From assembly GCF_021341785.1 (NCBI RefSeq), contig NZ_JAJTTF010000002.1, forward strand, positions 62,001 through 126,000: DNA of 64,000 nt. The letters are read 5' to 3'. Both the position numbers and the translations under genes were made by a program. The number at the start of each line of letters is the position of its first letter. Position 1 is the first letter of the stretch. The notes beneath the pieces were generated by a model. The model was not told the origin of the DNA. It made no database searches and saw only the letters and a list, made by a program, of their open reading frames with translations. Shown piece by piece: positions 7,989-17,411 of the stretch. The stretch is from Microbacterium sp. Au-Mic1 (lineage in GTDB: Bacteria; Actinomycetota; Actinomycetes; Actinomycetales; Microbacteriaceae).

Positions 7989-8735
7989 ATGACGACGCGC
8001 GTGGCCCTGGTGGGCGCCTCCGGCAAGCTCGGCACCATCATCGGCGATGTGATCGCCCACCTCGATGGGTTCGAGATCGGCGCGGTGCTCGGGTCGAGGA
8101 GCACGATGGACGAGCTCGACGGCGCCGACCTCGTGGTCGACGCCACCACCCCGGCATCCAGCGTCGAGATCGTGCGCGCCGCGGCCGACCGCGGCATCAA
8201 CCTCCTCGTCGCGACATCCGGGTGGTCCGCCGACCGCATCGCCCAGATCCGGCCGGCCATCGACGCTGCCGGGACCGGAGCGCTGTTCGTGCCCAATTTC
8301 TCGCTGGGATCCGTGCTGGGCACGGCCCTGGCCGCCCTCGCCGCTCCGTTCTTCGGATCCGTGGAGATCATCGAGGCGCATCAGCACACCAAGATCGACT
8401 CGCCCAGCGGCACGGCCGTGCGCACCGCAGAGCTCATCGCCGCCGCCCGGGCGGAGCGGGGTCCCGTCGACGCGCCGCACGTCGACCAGCGCGCCCGCGG
8501 CCAGCAGGTCGCCGGGGTCCCGGTGCACTCGCTGCGCCGTCCGGGCGTGATCGCGAAGCAGGAGGTCATCCTCTCCGGCCCGGGCGAGTCGCTGTCGATC
8601 GTGCACGACACCGTGCAGTCGGCGGCGGCGTACGCTCCGGGGATCCGTCTCGCGCTTCCCTACGCGAGAGATCTGCGCGGCGTGGTCGTGGGGCTGGAGA
8701 ACGTCATCGATCTGGGGATCCGGCCGCGCGCATGA
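7989..8735 (+). CDS. dapB: 4-hydroxy-tetrahydrodipicolinate reductase
   Basis: A 248-residue cytoplasmic enzyme that reduces the DapA product with NAD(P)H to tetrahydrodipicolinate, on the route to diaminopimelate and lysine. The N-terminal dinucleotide motif is VGASGKLGT, and the catalytic block EIIEAHQHTKIDSPSGTA carries the DapB active-site His and Lys. The ATG at 7989 is chosen over GTG 7983 because the -10 box TAGACT (7977-7982) ends 6 nt before it, as in the many leaderless genes here. Its TGA overlaps the ATG of the following AfsR-like regulator, an unusual partner. dapA and dapF are elsewhere in the window. Confidence 0.95.
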   Translation: MTTRVALVGASGKLGTIIGDVIAHLDGFEIGAVLGSRSTMDELDGADLVVDATTPASSVEIVRAAADRGINLLVATSGWSADRIAQIRPAIDAAGTGALFVPNFSLGSVLGTALAALAAPFFGSVEIIEAHQHTKIDSPSGTAVRTAELIAAARAERGPVDAPHVDQRARGQQVAGVPVHSLRRPGVIAKQEVILSGPGESLSIVHDTVQSAAAYAPGIRLALPYARDLRGVVVGLENVIDLGIRPRA

Positions 8736-11700
8736 CCGCGCGCATCGGCGTGCTCGGCCCGGTGCGGATCGCGGATCGCGACGCCGGAGGCACGCCCATG
8801 CGCGCGCTGCTGGCAGCGCTCGTCCTGGCGGGCAGCGGTACCACTCGATCCGTGCCCGCCCTGGCCGATGAGGTCTGGGGCGACGATCAGCCGCAGAACC
8901 CGAAGGCGGCCCTGCAGACGCTCGTCTCGCGGGCCAGGGCGCTGGCGGGATCCGACGCGATCACGAGCGCCCCGGGAGGCTACGCGCTCGGCACCGACGA
9001 CACCGACCTGCACACCGCACGTCGTCTGCGTACCGAGGCGGAGATGCTGGACGACGGCGATCCCGACCGTATCCGTCTGCTGCGCGCGGCCATCGCCCTG
9101 TGGCGGGGCGAGCCCGGTGTGGACCTCGCGGGAGCTCCGATCGCCGAAGACCTCGCAGCGGAGGCGCAGGAACTGCACGCCGCGTTGCGAGGCTGTCTCG
9201 CCGCTGCGCTCGTCGCATCCGGGCAGACGGCGGAGGGCATCGGGATCCTCGAGGGGCTCGTGGCGTCGCACCCGCTCGACGAGCCCGCGCACGCGGCGCT
9301 GATGACCGCTCTCGCCGAGGCCGGCCGAGCTCCGGAGGCGCTCGGCGTCTTCGCACGACTGCGCACGGTGCTCGCCGACGCCCTGGGCAGCTCACCTGGT
9401 CCCGCCCTCGTGGAGCTGAACGCACAGCTGCTGCGGGGCCAGGACGAGGGGCCGCGAGTGCGGATCGGGGTGCAGGCTGCGCCGAACGAGCTCATCGGCC
9501 GTGACGAGGCGCTGACGGGAGCCCGCACGCTGTTGCGCACGGCGCGGCTGGTGACGATCATGGGCGCGGGCGGGCTGGGTAAGACCCGGCTCGCGCAGGC
9601 GCTGGCGGCGGAGTCCTCGGCTCCCGCGGTGGTCGTGGTCCCGCTCGCGGGCGTCCGCGCCGACGCGGGGGTGCCCCTGGCGATCGCCGCCGCCCTGGGG
9701 ATCAGCGAGAACGTGCCCGGGGGCAGGCTCTCCGAACAGCGTCCGCGTCCCGACCTCGGCGCCCGAATCGTGGCGGTGCTCGGCGAGCGGGCGACGCTGC
9801 TGGTTCTGGACAACTGCGAGCAGGTGATCGACGGCGTCGCACGGTGGGCCGCGGATCTGCTGGCCGCGGTGCCGTCGCTGCGGATCCTCACCACGAGCCG
9901 TACGCCGCTCGCGATCGCCGCGGAGCGCGTGCTCGCGCTGGACCCGCTGGAGATCGAGGCGACGTACGAGGCTCCCGCCGTCCGCCTCTTCGTGGAACGC
10001 GCGCAGGTCGCGCGCCCGGGAGCGACGCTCGATCTCGAGGTCGTGGCGCGACTGTGCGGGCGCCTGGACGGGCTGCCGCTCGCGATCGAACTCGCAGCGG
10101 CGCGAGTGCGCACGATGACGCCGGAGCAGATCGAACGTCGGCTGGAGAACCGCTTCGCGCTGCTGACCACCGGCGACCGTGCGGCACCCGAGCGCCATCG
10201 CACGCTGGAGGCGGTGATCGAGTGGAGCTGGGACCTGCTGTCCCCGGATGCCCGGCAGGCGCTCGCGCTGTTGTCGGTGCTCCCGGGCGGGTTCTCGGCG
10301 GAGACCGCCGATGCCGTGCTGTCCGCCGCTTCGGACGACGTCCTGGAGGGGCTCGTCTCGCAGTCGCTGTTGAACGTCGTCGAGACCGGCGAGGGCACGG
10401 TGCGCTTCCGCATGCTGGAGACCGTGCGCGAGTTCGGGCACGACCGCCTGGCAGAGACCGGCGCGGAGGACGACGCGTGGGAGGCCGTGGTCGCCTGGGC
10501 GCTCGCTTTCGCCGCAGAGCACGGTGCCAGGGCCAGGGCGTTCCCATCGGGGTTGACCGCGCAGGCGCACCTCGCGATCACACGCGAGCACGACAACCTC
10601 GTGCACGTGCTGCGGCACCTGGTGGCCGCGCATCGCGGTGCCGACGCCGTGCGCCTTTTCACGGTCCTCGGGCAGTCCTGGTTCATCCGCGGATCCTTCA
10701 CCGAGTTCATCGGCTACGCCGGACCGATGATCGAGATCGTGGATGCCCTGCCGGCCGGAGACATCGAGCCGGATCTGCAGGTCATGGCGGTCGTGATGGC
10801 CTCGCTCGGCTGCATGATCAGCGGGGATCCTCTCGCCGCGCGAGGGCTCGCCTTCGTCACCCGCGCCGTACGGGTCGCGGGTGACGCGCTGGCACCGTCG
10901 TGGCAGCTGCTGGCAGACGCGCTGCTCGCGGTGGGCCGGGGAGGGCCGATCGGGGCGGCGTCCGAGCTCGTGCACGGATCGGATCCTCGAGCGCTGCTGA
11001 CGGCGGATGTGCTGCGCTCGCATCGCGCGGAGAACGACGGCGAGGCCGAGGTGGCGATGGAGGCCGCCCGCAGCGCCTGGCACCGGGCGCGCGATCTCGA
11101 CGAGCGCTGGGCCGAAGGCATGGCCGCCGATCTCGCGGCACAGCTGGCCGCGCAGTCGGCGCGCCCCGCCGAGGCGATGACCTGGATCCAGCGAGCGACC
11201 GTCGTGTTCGAGGAGTTCGACGCGCAGGATCAGATGAACCACCAGGAATGGGTGCGCGGCGGTGCGCTGCTCTGCCTGGGCCGCGGCCGCGAGGCGCGGG
11301 CGCTGTTCACCCGGCTCATCGAGGAGGGCGGGCTCAGCCAGGACGGCGTGGAACTGGGATCGATCGGGCTCTACGGGCTCGCGGAGGCGGAGCTCCTGGA
11401 CGGGAACCCGACGGAGGCGACCGAGGCGTTCGGCCGTGCGATGGGAGCATTCGCCGATCCCGTGCACCGCCGTTCACCCTGGTATCTGATGGCGCTGTCC
11501 GGATACGTCTCCGCGGCCGTACGCGAGCTCGACGTGCCGGAGTCGGAGCTCGCCGTGTGGGAGCGGCGCCTGCGCACCCGCACGATCGCCGCCTGCCGGC
11601 AGCGGCGTGAGGGCGTGGACCGGCCCGTGCTCGGCACGGCCCTGATCGGCTGGTCGGCCTGGGCTCTCCGGCGGCCCGAGCTGATCCCGCGCGGGACCGA

Positions 11701-11887
11701 GGCGATCGCGCTCGCCGAAGTGCTCGGCGGACGGCAGAACATGCCGAGCCTGAGCCTCGCGTCGCATTTCGCGGACGCGGAGCGGATCGTCGGATCCGAG
11801 GCCGTCGCGGCGGCGAGGACGGCCGCCGCTGCGCTGGATCCCGCTGAGCGCGTGGCTCGCGGCCTCGCCGTGCTGGGCTCGCGCTGA
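8732..11887 (+). CDS. AfsR/SARP-type transcriptional regulator with BTAD, NB-ARC ATPase and TPR-like region
   Basis: A 1051-residue regulator. Residues about 1-90 resemble the OmpR-type DNA-binding domain of SARPs (VLGPVRI; LADEVWGDD; LQTLVSRARALAG). Residues about 90-240 are the bacterial transcriptional activation domain (LHAALRGCLAAALVASGQ; LDEPAHAALMTAL). An AAA/NB-ARC ATPase follows, with Walker A GAGGLGKTRLA near 278, LLVLDNCEQV (Walker B) and GLPLAIELAAARVRTM. The C-terminal 450 residues are helical TPR-like repeats. The ATG at 8732 overlaps the dapB stop (ATGA). Known relatives activate secondary metabolism or stress genes after ATP and ligand sensing; the target here is unknown. An 18-bp tandem repeat straddles the stop codon. 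Confidence 0.88.
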   Translation: MTARIGVLGPVRIADRDAGGTPMRALLAALVLAGSGTTRSVPALADEVWGDDQPQNPKAALQTLVSRARALAGSDAITSAPGGYALGTDDTDLHTARRLRTEAEMLDDGDPDRIRLLRAAIALWRGEPGVDLAGAPIAEDLAAEAQELHAALRGCLAAALVASGQTAEGIGILEGLVASHPLDEPAHAALMTALAEAGRAPEALGVFARLRTVLADALGSSPGPALVELNAQLLRGQDEGPRVRIGVQAAPNELIGRDEALTGARTLLRTARLVTIMGAGGLGKTRLAQALAAESSAPAVVVVPLAGVRADAGVPLAIAAALGISENVPGGRLSEQRPRPDLGARIVAVLGERATLLVLDNCEQVIDGVARWAADLLAAVPSLRILTTSRTPLAIAAERVLALDPLEIEATYEAPAVRLFVERAQVARPGATLDLEVVARLCGRLDGLPLAIELAAARVRTMTPEQIERRLENRFALLTTGDRAAPERHRTLEAVIEWSWDLLSPDARQALALLSVLPGGFSAETADAVLSAASDDVLEGLVSQSLLNVVETGEGTVRFRMLETVREFGHDRLAETGAEDDAWEAVVAWALAFAAEHGARARAFPSGLTAQAHLAITREHDNLVHVLRHLVAAHRGADAVRLFTVLGQSWFIRGSFTEFIGYAGPMIEIVDALPAGDIEPDLQVMAVVMASLGCMISGDPLAARGLAFVTRAVRVAGDALAPSWQLLADALLAVGRGGPIGAASELVHGSDPRALLTADVLRSHRAENDGEAEVAMEAARSAWHRARDLDERWAEGMAADLAAQLAAQSARPAEAMTWIQRATVVFEEFDAQDQMNHQEWVRGGALLCLGRGREARALFTRLIEEGGLSQDGVELGSIGLYGLAEAELLDGNPTEATEAFGRAMGAFADPVHRRSPWYLMALSGYVSAAVRELDVPESELAVWERRLRTRTIAACRQRREGVDRPVLGTALIGWSAWALRRPELIPRGTEAIALAEVLGGRQNMPSLSLASHFADAERIVGSEAVAAARTAAAALDPAERVARGLAVLGSR

Positions 11888-11916
11888 GCGCCCTCACCGC
11901 GCTGAGCGCCCTCACC
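11881..11916. repeat. 18-bp tandem repeat across a stop codon
   Basis: GCGCTGAGCGCCCTCACC occurs twice in perfect tandem (11881-11898 and 11899-11916). The first copy contains the TGA of the AfsR-like gene. Unit length is a multiple of 3, so copy number changes would not move the stop. Confidence 0.85.
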
Positions 11917-11943
11917 GCGCCGGGCAGCGAGGCCCCGTCGAGC

Positions 11944-11985
11944 ACGACGAAGGGCGCCCTCATGATGGAGGGCGCCCTTCGTCGT
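11944..11985. terminator. Bidirectional terminator hairpin
   Basis: A perfect 18-bp stem (11944-11961 with 11968-11985) and a 6-nt loop between the convergent AfsR-like gene and the ABC permease. It holds the same GACGAAGGGCGCC core as the hairpin at 90-125, so these may be members of one dispersed hairpin family. Confidence 0.85.
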
Positions 11986-11990
11986 GGAAC

Positions 11991-12817
11991 TCAGGCCTTC
12001 CGCATGTACGCCTTGACCGTGAGCGGGGCGAAGACGGCGACGATCACGGCCGCGCCGAGCAGCGACACCCAGGCATCGACTCCGAACGTGCCCGTGTTGG
12101 CCAGATCTCGCACGGCCGTCACCAGGTGCGAGACGGGGTTCACATTCACGAACCACTGCAGCCAGCCCGGCATCGTGTTCACCGGGACGAAGGCGTTCGA
12201 GAGGAACGTCAGCGGGAAGAGGATGATCATCGAGATCCCCTGCACGCTCGACGCGGTGCGGGCGATGACGCCGGCGAAGGCGAAGATCCAGCTGATCGCC
12301 CATGCGCAGACGATCACGAGCACGGCCGCGGCGACCACCGCGCCGATCCCGCCCGCCGGGCGGTAGCCCATGATGAAACCCATCACGAACGTGAGCGACG
12401 TCGCGATGCCGTAGCGGATCGTGTCGGCCAGCAGTGCTCCGGACAGCGGGGCGATGCGCGCGATGGGCAGGGAACGGAACCGATCGAACACGCCCTTGTC
12501 CATGTCCTCGCGCAGCTGCACGCCGGTCACGACCGAGGTCGTGATCACCGTCTGCACCAGGATGCCAGGGATGATCACAGGCAGGTAGTTCGTGACGTTG
12601 CCGGAGATCGCGCCGCCGAAGATGTAGGTGAACATCAGGGTGAACAGGATCGGCTGCACGGTCACGTCGAAGAGCTGCTCCGGCGTCCGACGGATCTTGA
12701 TGAGGCCACGGGCCGCCATGGTGATGGTGTTGCGCAGACTCAGGGACAGGCTCGCACGCGGGCTCAGCCGACGTTGCGCAGCGGGGACGATGCGTCCCGC
12801 CGTGGGGGTGAGAGTGC

Positions 12818-12821
<4 letters not shown>
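11991..12821 (-). CDS. ABC-2 type exporter permease (DrrB-like)
   Basis: A 276-residue integral membrane protein with about six hydrophobic segments, including LPVIIPGILVQTVITTSVV, VVAAAVLVIVCAWAISWI, ISMIILFPLTFLSNAF and the C-terminal LLGAAVIVAVFAPL. The block REDMDKGVFDRFRSLPIAR before the third segment and LSNAFVPVNTMPGWLQWF are typical of daunorubicin-resistance-type ABC-2 permeases. The N-terminus is cytoplasmic and hydrophilic. Its ATG at 12821 overlaps the stop of the upstream ATPase gene by 4 nt, so the two subunits are co-translated. The predicted role is export of a hydrophobic drug, lipid or metabolite; the substrate is unknown. Confidence 0.92.
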
Positions 12822-13822
<1,001 letters not shown>

Positions 13823-13990
13823 GCTCCGAGCATCCGCCGCCTCGCTTTCGCGGCACTGTCACGCCGCTGTCGTGCGCTTTCTCGCGCTGTCCGTCGCGCG
13901 CTCGGCTCGCGGCCGCGCCGGCCCGCGGCGCGGGACCGGAGCGACGTCGTGCCCGCGGACGCGGCGCCTCCGCCGATCTAGGATGGAGGG

Positions 13991-14425
13991 ATGGGATCCC
14001 GGATCGGCGTCGTGGTCATGGCTGCGCTTCTCGTGCTGTACATCGCGCTCGTCGGCTGGCGCGCGGTGGTGCTGCTCGGGTCCGGGCAGGCGCTCGGGAT
14101 CACCATGGGGGTCGCCCTGCTCGTCATGCCGCTGATCGGGGCCTGGGCGCTCGTACGCGAGCTGCAGTTCGGCCTCGCTGCCGACCGCCTGGGTCGCACG
14201 CTGAACGACGAGGGCGGGATGCCGGAGGCGCCGGAGCACCTGCGCTCGAACGGGCGGCTGCTGCCCGACGATGCCGCGCGGCTCGTGTCGGAGTACGGCT
14301 CCGCGGCCGCCGAGGAGCCGGGGGACTGGCGCGCACAGTACCGGCTGGGTGTGGTGCACGACGCGGCAGGGCACCGCAAGGACGCTCGTGCCGCGATCCG
14401 CGCCGCGATCCGCCTGGCCAAGTAG
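13991..14425 (+). CDS. Small membrane protein with soluble C-terminal region
   Basis: A 144-residue protein. Two hydrophobic segments lie at about residues 5-27 (VVVMAALLVLYIALVGW) and 35-56 (GITMGVALLVMPLIGAWAL), followed by an ~85-residue soluble tail. The tail ends DWRAQYRLGVVHDAAGHRKDARAAI, which looks like a single TPR-like helix pair. No signal peptide or lipobox is visible. It is leaderless: TAGGAT (13979-13984) ends 6 nt before ATG 13991. It is followed by a terminator and a convergent OsmC gene. Function is unknown. Confidence 0.75.
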   Translation: MGSRIGVVVMAALLVLYIALVGWRAVVLLGSGQALGITMGVALLVMPLIGAWALVRELQFGLAADRLGRTLNDEGGMPEAPEHLRSNGRLLPDDAARLVSEYGSAAAEEPGDWRAQYRLGVVHDAAGHRKDARAAIRAAIRLAK

Positions 14426-14449
14426 CCTTCCGCGCGCATCGCGCACGAC

Positions 14450-14481
14450 AACGGCCGCATCCCCAGGGGGACGCGGCCGTT
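14450..14481. terminator. Bidirectional terminator hairpin
   Basis: AACGGCCGC (14450-14458) pairs with GCGGCCGTT (14473-14481). An inner CCCC/GGGG extension gives a stem of about 14 bp with one mismatch. It lies between two convergent genes. Confidence 0.75.
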
Positions 14482-14499
14482 CCGATGAGGCGACGCGGG

Positions 14500-14925
14500 T
14501 CAGGCCAGGGTCGCCTCGAGCGTGATCTCGATGCCGGACAGTGCGGCGGACACCGGGCAGCCGACCTTGGCCTCCTGCGCGAGGCGCTGGAAGGTCTCCG
14601 CATCGAGGCCGGGCACGGAGGCGTTCACGTTGAGGTGGCTGCCGGTGATGCCGACGCCGGGCCTGAACGTCACCGACGCGGTGGTGTTCACACGCTCGGC
14701 GGGGGTGCCGTTGCCGGCGAGCGCGTGCGAGAGCGCCATGCTGAAGCACGAGGAGTGCGCCGCGGCGATGAGCTCCTCGGGCGTTGTGGTCGTGTCGGAT
14801 CCCTCCGACCGCGCCTTCCAGTTCAGCGGGAACGTGCCCAGGTGCGAAGAGGAGAAGGAGACGGATCCCTCGCCTTCGATGAGACTTCCGGTCCAGGTGG
14901 CAGCGGCTTCGCTCGTGACGGACAT
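14500..14925 (-). CDS. OsmC family peroxiredoxin
   Basis: A 141-residue thiol peroxidase that reduces organic or fatty-acid hydroperoxides in the cytoplasm. The two redox cysteines are C60 (in AAAHSSCFSMALSHAL) and C123 (in KVGCPVSAALSG). The N-terminal WTGSLIEGEGSVSF and the central FRPGVGITG are also typical. The C60 context and short length place it with OsmC rather than Ohr. The start at 14925 has GGAGG close upstream, and TAGGCT further up could be the -10 box, so this gene, unlike many neighbours, has a normal leader. It is monocistronic and ends at the shared terminator. Confidence 0.92.
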   Translation of the reverse strand: MSVTSEAAATWTGSLIEGEGSVSFSSSHLGTFPLNWKARSEGSDTTTTPEELIAAAHSSCFSMALSHALAGNGTPAERVNTTASVTFRPGVGITGSHLNVNASVPGLDAETFQRLAQEAKVGCPVSAALSGIEITLEATLA

Positions 14926-14991
14926 GGGTCCTCCGATCGGGGTGGGTGAGGGTGCCAGCCTATCGATCGCCCCGGGCCGGATCCGCAGTTC

Positions 14992-15543
14992 TCAGGGAAG
15001 TCGCGGCGCCCGACCCAGGATTCCGGCGCGCTGCAGCAGCAGATAGAGCTGGCAGCCCAGGCACAATCCGAACGCGGCGTTGAGGAAGGCGGCGACGAAC
15101 GCCATCGCCGTGGCGATCGGCAGCGCCCAGGGTACGCCGATCAGATGGAGCAGCAGGCCGATCACGACGACGAACAGACCGACACCCTGCGCGAACCGCG
15201 GCGGACGCGGATCCTCCAGCTCGCTCGGCGGGTCGAGGCGCGGACGCACGAGGGTGCGGAACAGCACGCCCCACGGCTGCGTGCGCGGGGAGAGCACGCC
15301 CCACAGGAACAGGGCGGCGATCACCAAGGTGAGCAGGAACGCGGGCTGGGTCGCGCGGTAGGCGAGCACGGATCCTGGCGTGAAGGTGCTCGCGAGCGGC
15401 TGATAGGCGAACCAGCCGAACTGAGCGGTCGCCGGCTGTGAAGCCTCGACCAGCCCCAGCACGGTGGCGATGAGCAGCAGCGCGGACGTGATCCACGCGG
15501 CGAAACGAGGACCGCGCGGGTCGATGCCGGCGGGAGCGGTCAT
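14992..15543 (-). CDS. DUF4395 family membrane protein
   Basis: A 183-residue protein with about four hydrophobic segments: WITSALLLIATVLGLVEA, AFLLTLVIAALFLWGVL, GVGLFVVVIGLLLHLIGV and ALPIATAMAFVAAFLNA. It ends with FGLCLGCQLYLLLQRAG, where the CLGC pair is the DUF4395 hallmark. Its ATG at 15543 overlaps the stop of the upstream thioredoxin-like gene by 4 nt. DUF4395 proteins recur next to membrane-anchored thioredoxins in actinobacteria, so the CxxC at the membrane could exchange electrons with that partner (inference). The exact role is not established. Confidence 0.85.
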   Translation of the reverse strand: MTAPAGIDPRGPRFAAWITSALLLIATVLGLVEASQPATAQFGWFAYQPLASTFTPGSVLAYRATQPAFLLTLVIAALFLWGVLSPRTQPWGVLFRTLVRPRLDPPSELEDPRPPRFAQGVGLFVVVIGLLLHLIGVPWALPIATAMAFVAAFLNAAFGLCLGCQLYLLLQRAGILGRAPRLP

Positions 15544-15977
15544 GCGGTGGCCTCCTGGACGTGGTCGGCCCCGTCGAGGGCCGAGAGCACGGCGGCCCGG
15601 GTGGGCACGCCGGTGAAGCGGGAGCGGATCCGGCCGTCCGGACCGACGAGCAGAGTCGTCGGGGTCGACATCACCTTGTAACGTGCCGCGAGGTCGGCGC
15701 GCGAGGTGAGATCCACCTCGGCATGCACCACGCCCGCGCGTTCGGCGGCGACGGATCCGAGCATCCGTCGCACCTGCGGGCAGCGCGCGCAGAACTCGGT
15801 GCTGAACTGCACCAGCGTCGCCTGCGCCCCGAGGGGGTGCATCAGGTCGGCGGGATCCACGTGCCGATCGCCGTGCACGGTCACCGCGCGGCCGTCCCGC
15901 CGTCGCAGCAGCACGCCCGCGAGCAGCGTCGCCGCGAGCAGTGCGGCGACCACGACGAGCGCGATCGGCAGGGACAT
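15540..15977 (-). CDS. Membrane-anchored thioredoxin-like protein
   Basis: A 145-residue protein with an N-terminal membrane segment (LPIALVVVAALLAATLLAGVLL, about residues 3-24) followed by a thioredoxin fold. The active site is C63-A-R-C66 in STEFCARCPQVRRM, and the cis-proline loop is VMSTPTTLLVGPDG. The positively charged RRRDGR after the segment suggests that the fold may face the cytoplasm, although topology is uncertain. It is leaderless: TAGCCT ends 6 nt before ATG 15977. It is co-translated with the DUF4395 membrane protein downstream. The pair probably forms a thiol-disulfide relay at the membrane. Confidence 0.88.
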   Translation of the reverse strand: MSLPIALVVVAALLAATLLAGVLLRRRDGRAVTVHGDRHVDPADLMHPLGAQATLVQFSTEFCARCPQVRRMLGSVAAERAGVVHAEVDLTSRADLAARYKVMSTPTTLLVGPDGRIRSRFTGVPTRAAVLSALDGADHVQEATA

Positions 15978-16098
15978 GGTCCGAGGCTACGTCCGCCGAA
16001 CGGCGCACGGGCGGATATGACGGTTCGAGTCAGCGGGCTCCCGGCCTCCGAGCCGGCGGGCGGCCCGCAGGGCGGCGGGCGCCGGTACGCTGAAAGCC

Positions 16099-16908
16099 AT
16101 GAGCGCCGCGATCCCCACGCCGTACGAAGACCTGCTCCGCGATGTGCTCGCGACCGGCACGCACAAGGACGATCGCACGGGCACGGGCACGACCAGCGTG
16201 TTCGGCCGGCAGATCCGCTTCGACCTGTCGCAGGGCTTCCCGCTCATCACGACCAAGCGCGTGCACTTCAAGTCGATCGCCTACGAGCTGCTGTGGTTCC
16301 TGCGCGGCGACTCGAACGTGCGCTGGCTGCAGGAGAACGGCGTCACCATCTGGGACGAGTGGGCGGACGCCGACGGCGATCTCGGCCCGGTCTACGGCGT
16401 GCAGTGGCGCTCCTGGCCCACGCCGGACGGGGGCCACATCGACCAGCTGCAGCAGGTGATCGATCAGATCCGGAATTCGCCGGACTCCCGCCGCATCATC
16501 GTGTCTGCGTGGAACCCGGCCGACATTCCGGACATGGCGCTCGCGCCCTGCCACGCGCTGTTCCAGTTCTACGTCGCGGACGGCAAGCTGTCCTGCCAGC
16601 TCTACCAGCGCAGCGCCGACCTGTTCCTCGGGGTGCCGTTCAACATCGCCTCGTATGCGCTGCTCACGCTCATGGTGGCGCAGCAGACCGGCCTCGAGCC
16701 GGGCGACTTCGTGTGGACCGGTGGTGACTGCCACATCTACGACAACCACGTCGCGCAGGTGCGGGAGCAGCTCACCCGCGAGCCGTACCCGTACCCCACC
16801 CTGCGGATCACGCGGAAGCCGGAGTCGATCTTCGACTACGAGTTCGACGACTTCGTGGTCGAGGACTATCAGCACCACCCGGCGATCCGGGCGGCGGTCG
16901 CGGTATGA
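16099..16908 (+). CDS. thyA: Thymidylate synthase
   Basis: A 269-residue enzyme that methylates dUMP to dTMP with methylenetetrahydrofolate, producing dihydrofolate. Diagnostic blocks are [19 protein letters not shown] near the N-terminus, the nucleophile C151 in [33 protein letters not shown], and [13 protein letters not shown]. The length is that of the short (E. coli-type) ThyA. It is leaderless: TACGCT (16086-16091) lies 7 nt before ATG 16099. folA overlaps its stop by 4 nt, so synthesis of dTMP and regeneration of tetrahydrofolate are coupled. Confidence 0.97.
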   Translation: MSAAIPTPYEDLLRDVLATGTHKDDRTGTGTTSVFGRQIRFDLSQGFPLITTKRVHFKSIAYELLWFLRGDSNVRWLQENGVTIWDEWADADGDLGPVYGVQWRSWPTPDGGHIDQLQQVIDQIRNSPDSRRIIVSAWNPADIPDMALAPCHALFQFYVADGKLSCQLYQRSADLFLGVPFNIASYALLTLMVAQQTGLEPGDFVWTGGDCHIYDNHVAQVREQLTREPYPYPTLRITRKPESIFDYEFDDFVVEDYQHHPAIRAAVAV

Positions 16909-17381
16909 CCCGGATCGGACTGATCTGGGCCGAGGCGCAGGGCGGAGTGATCGGCGCGGGCGGAACGATGCCGTGGCACGTGCCGGAGGATCTCGCGCAC
17001 TTCAAGGAGATCACCCTGGGCGCGCCCGTGGTGATGGGGCGGCGCACCTGGGAGTCGCTGCCCGAGCGGTTCCGCCCGCTGCCCGGCCGCGAGAACATCG
17101 TGATCACGCGACAAGCTGATTGGGCCGCCGACGGTGCGCGCAGAGCGGGGTCGATCGCCGATGCGCTCGCCGGGCTCGACGAGGCCTGGGTGATCGGGGG
17201 CGGGGAGATCTTCCGCGAGGTGATCGGCGAGGCCGACCGCCTGGAGGTGACCGAGCTCGACCTGGACGTGCCCGGAGACGCCTTCGGCCCTTCGCGCGAC
17301 GGTTTCCGCGTGGTCTCCGAAGGCGAGTGGCAGACCAGCAGGACCGGGATCCGCTACCGCTTCCTCGGCTACCAGCGCTGA
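16905..17381 (+). CDS. folA: Dihydrofolate reductase
   Basis: A 158-residue enzyme that reduces dihydrofolate to tetrahydrofolate with NADPH. Family blocks: [25 protein letters not shown] (substrate loop with the Trp and acidic residue), [20 protein letters not shown] (NADPH binding), [11 protein letters not shown]. Its ATG at 16905 overlaps the thyA stop (ATGA), the usual arrangement. It is of normal length with no domain missing. Confidence 0.96.
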   Translation: MTRIGLIWAEAQGGVIGAGGTMPWHVPEDLAHFKEITLGAPVVMGRRTWESLPERFRPLPGRENIVITRQADWAADGARRAGSIADALAGLDEAWVIGGGEIFREVIGEADRLEVTELDLDVPGDAFGPSRDGFRVVSEGEWQTSRTGIRYRFLGYQR

Positions 17382-17411
17382 CCACGACGCGCACTCGACG
17401 AGAGGATCCCC

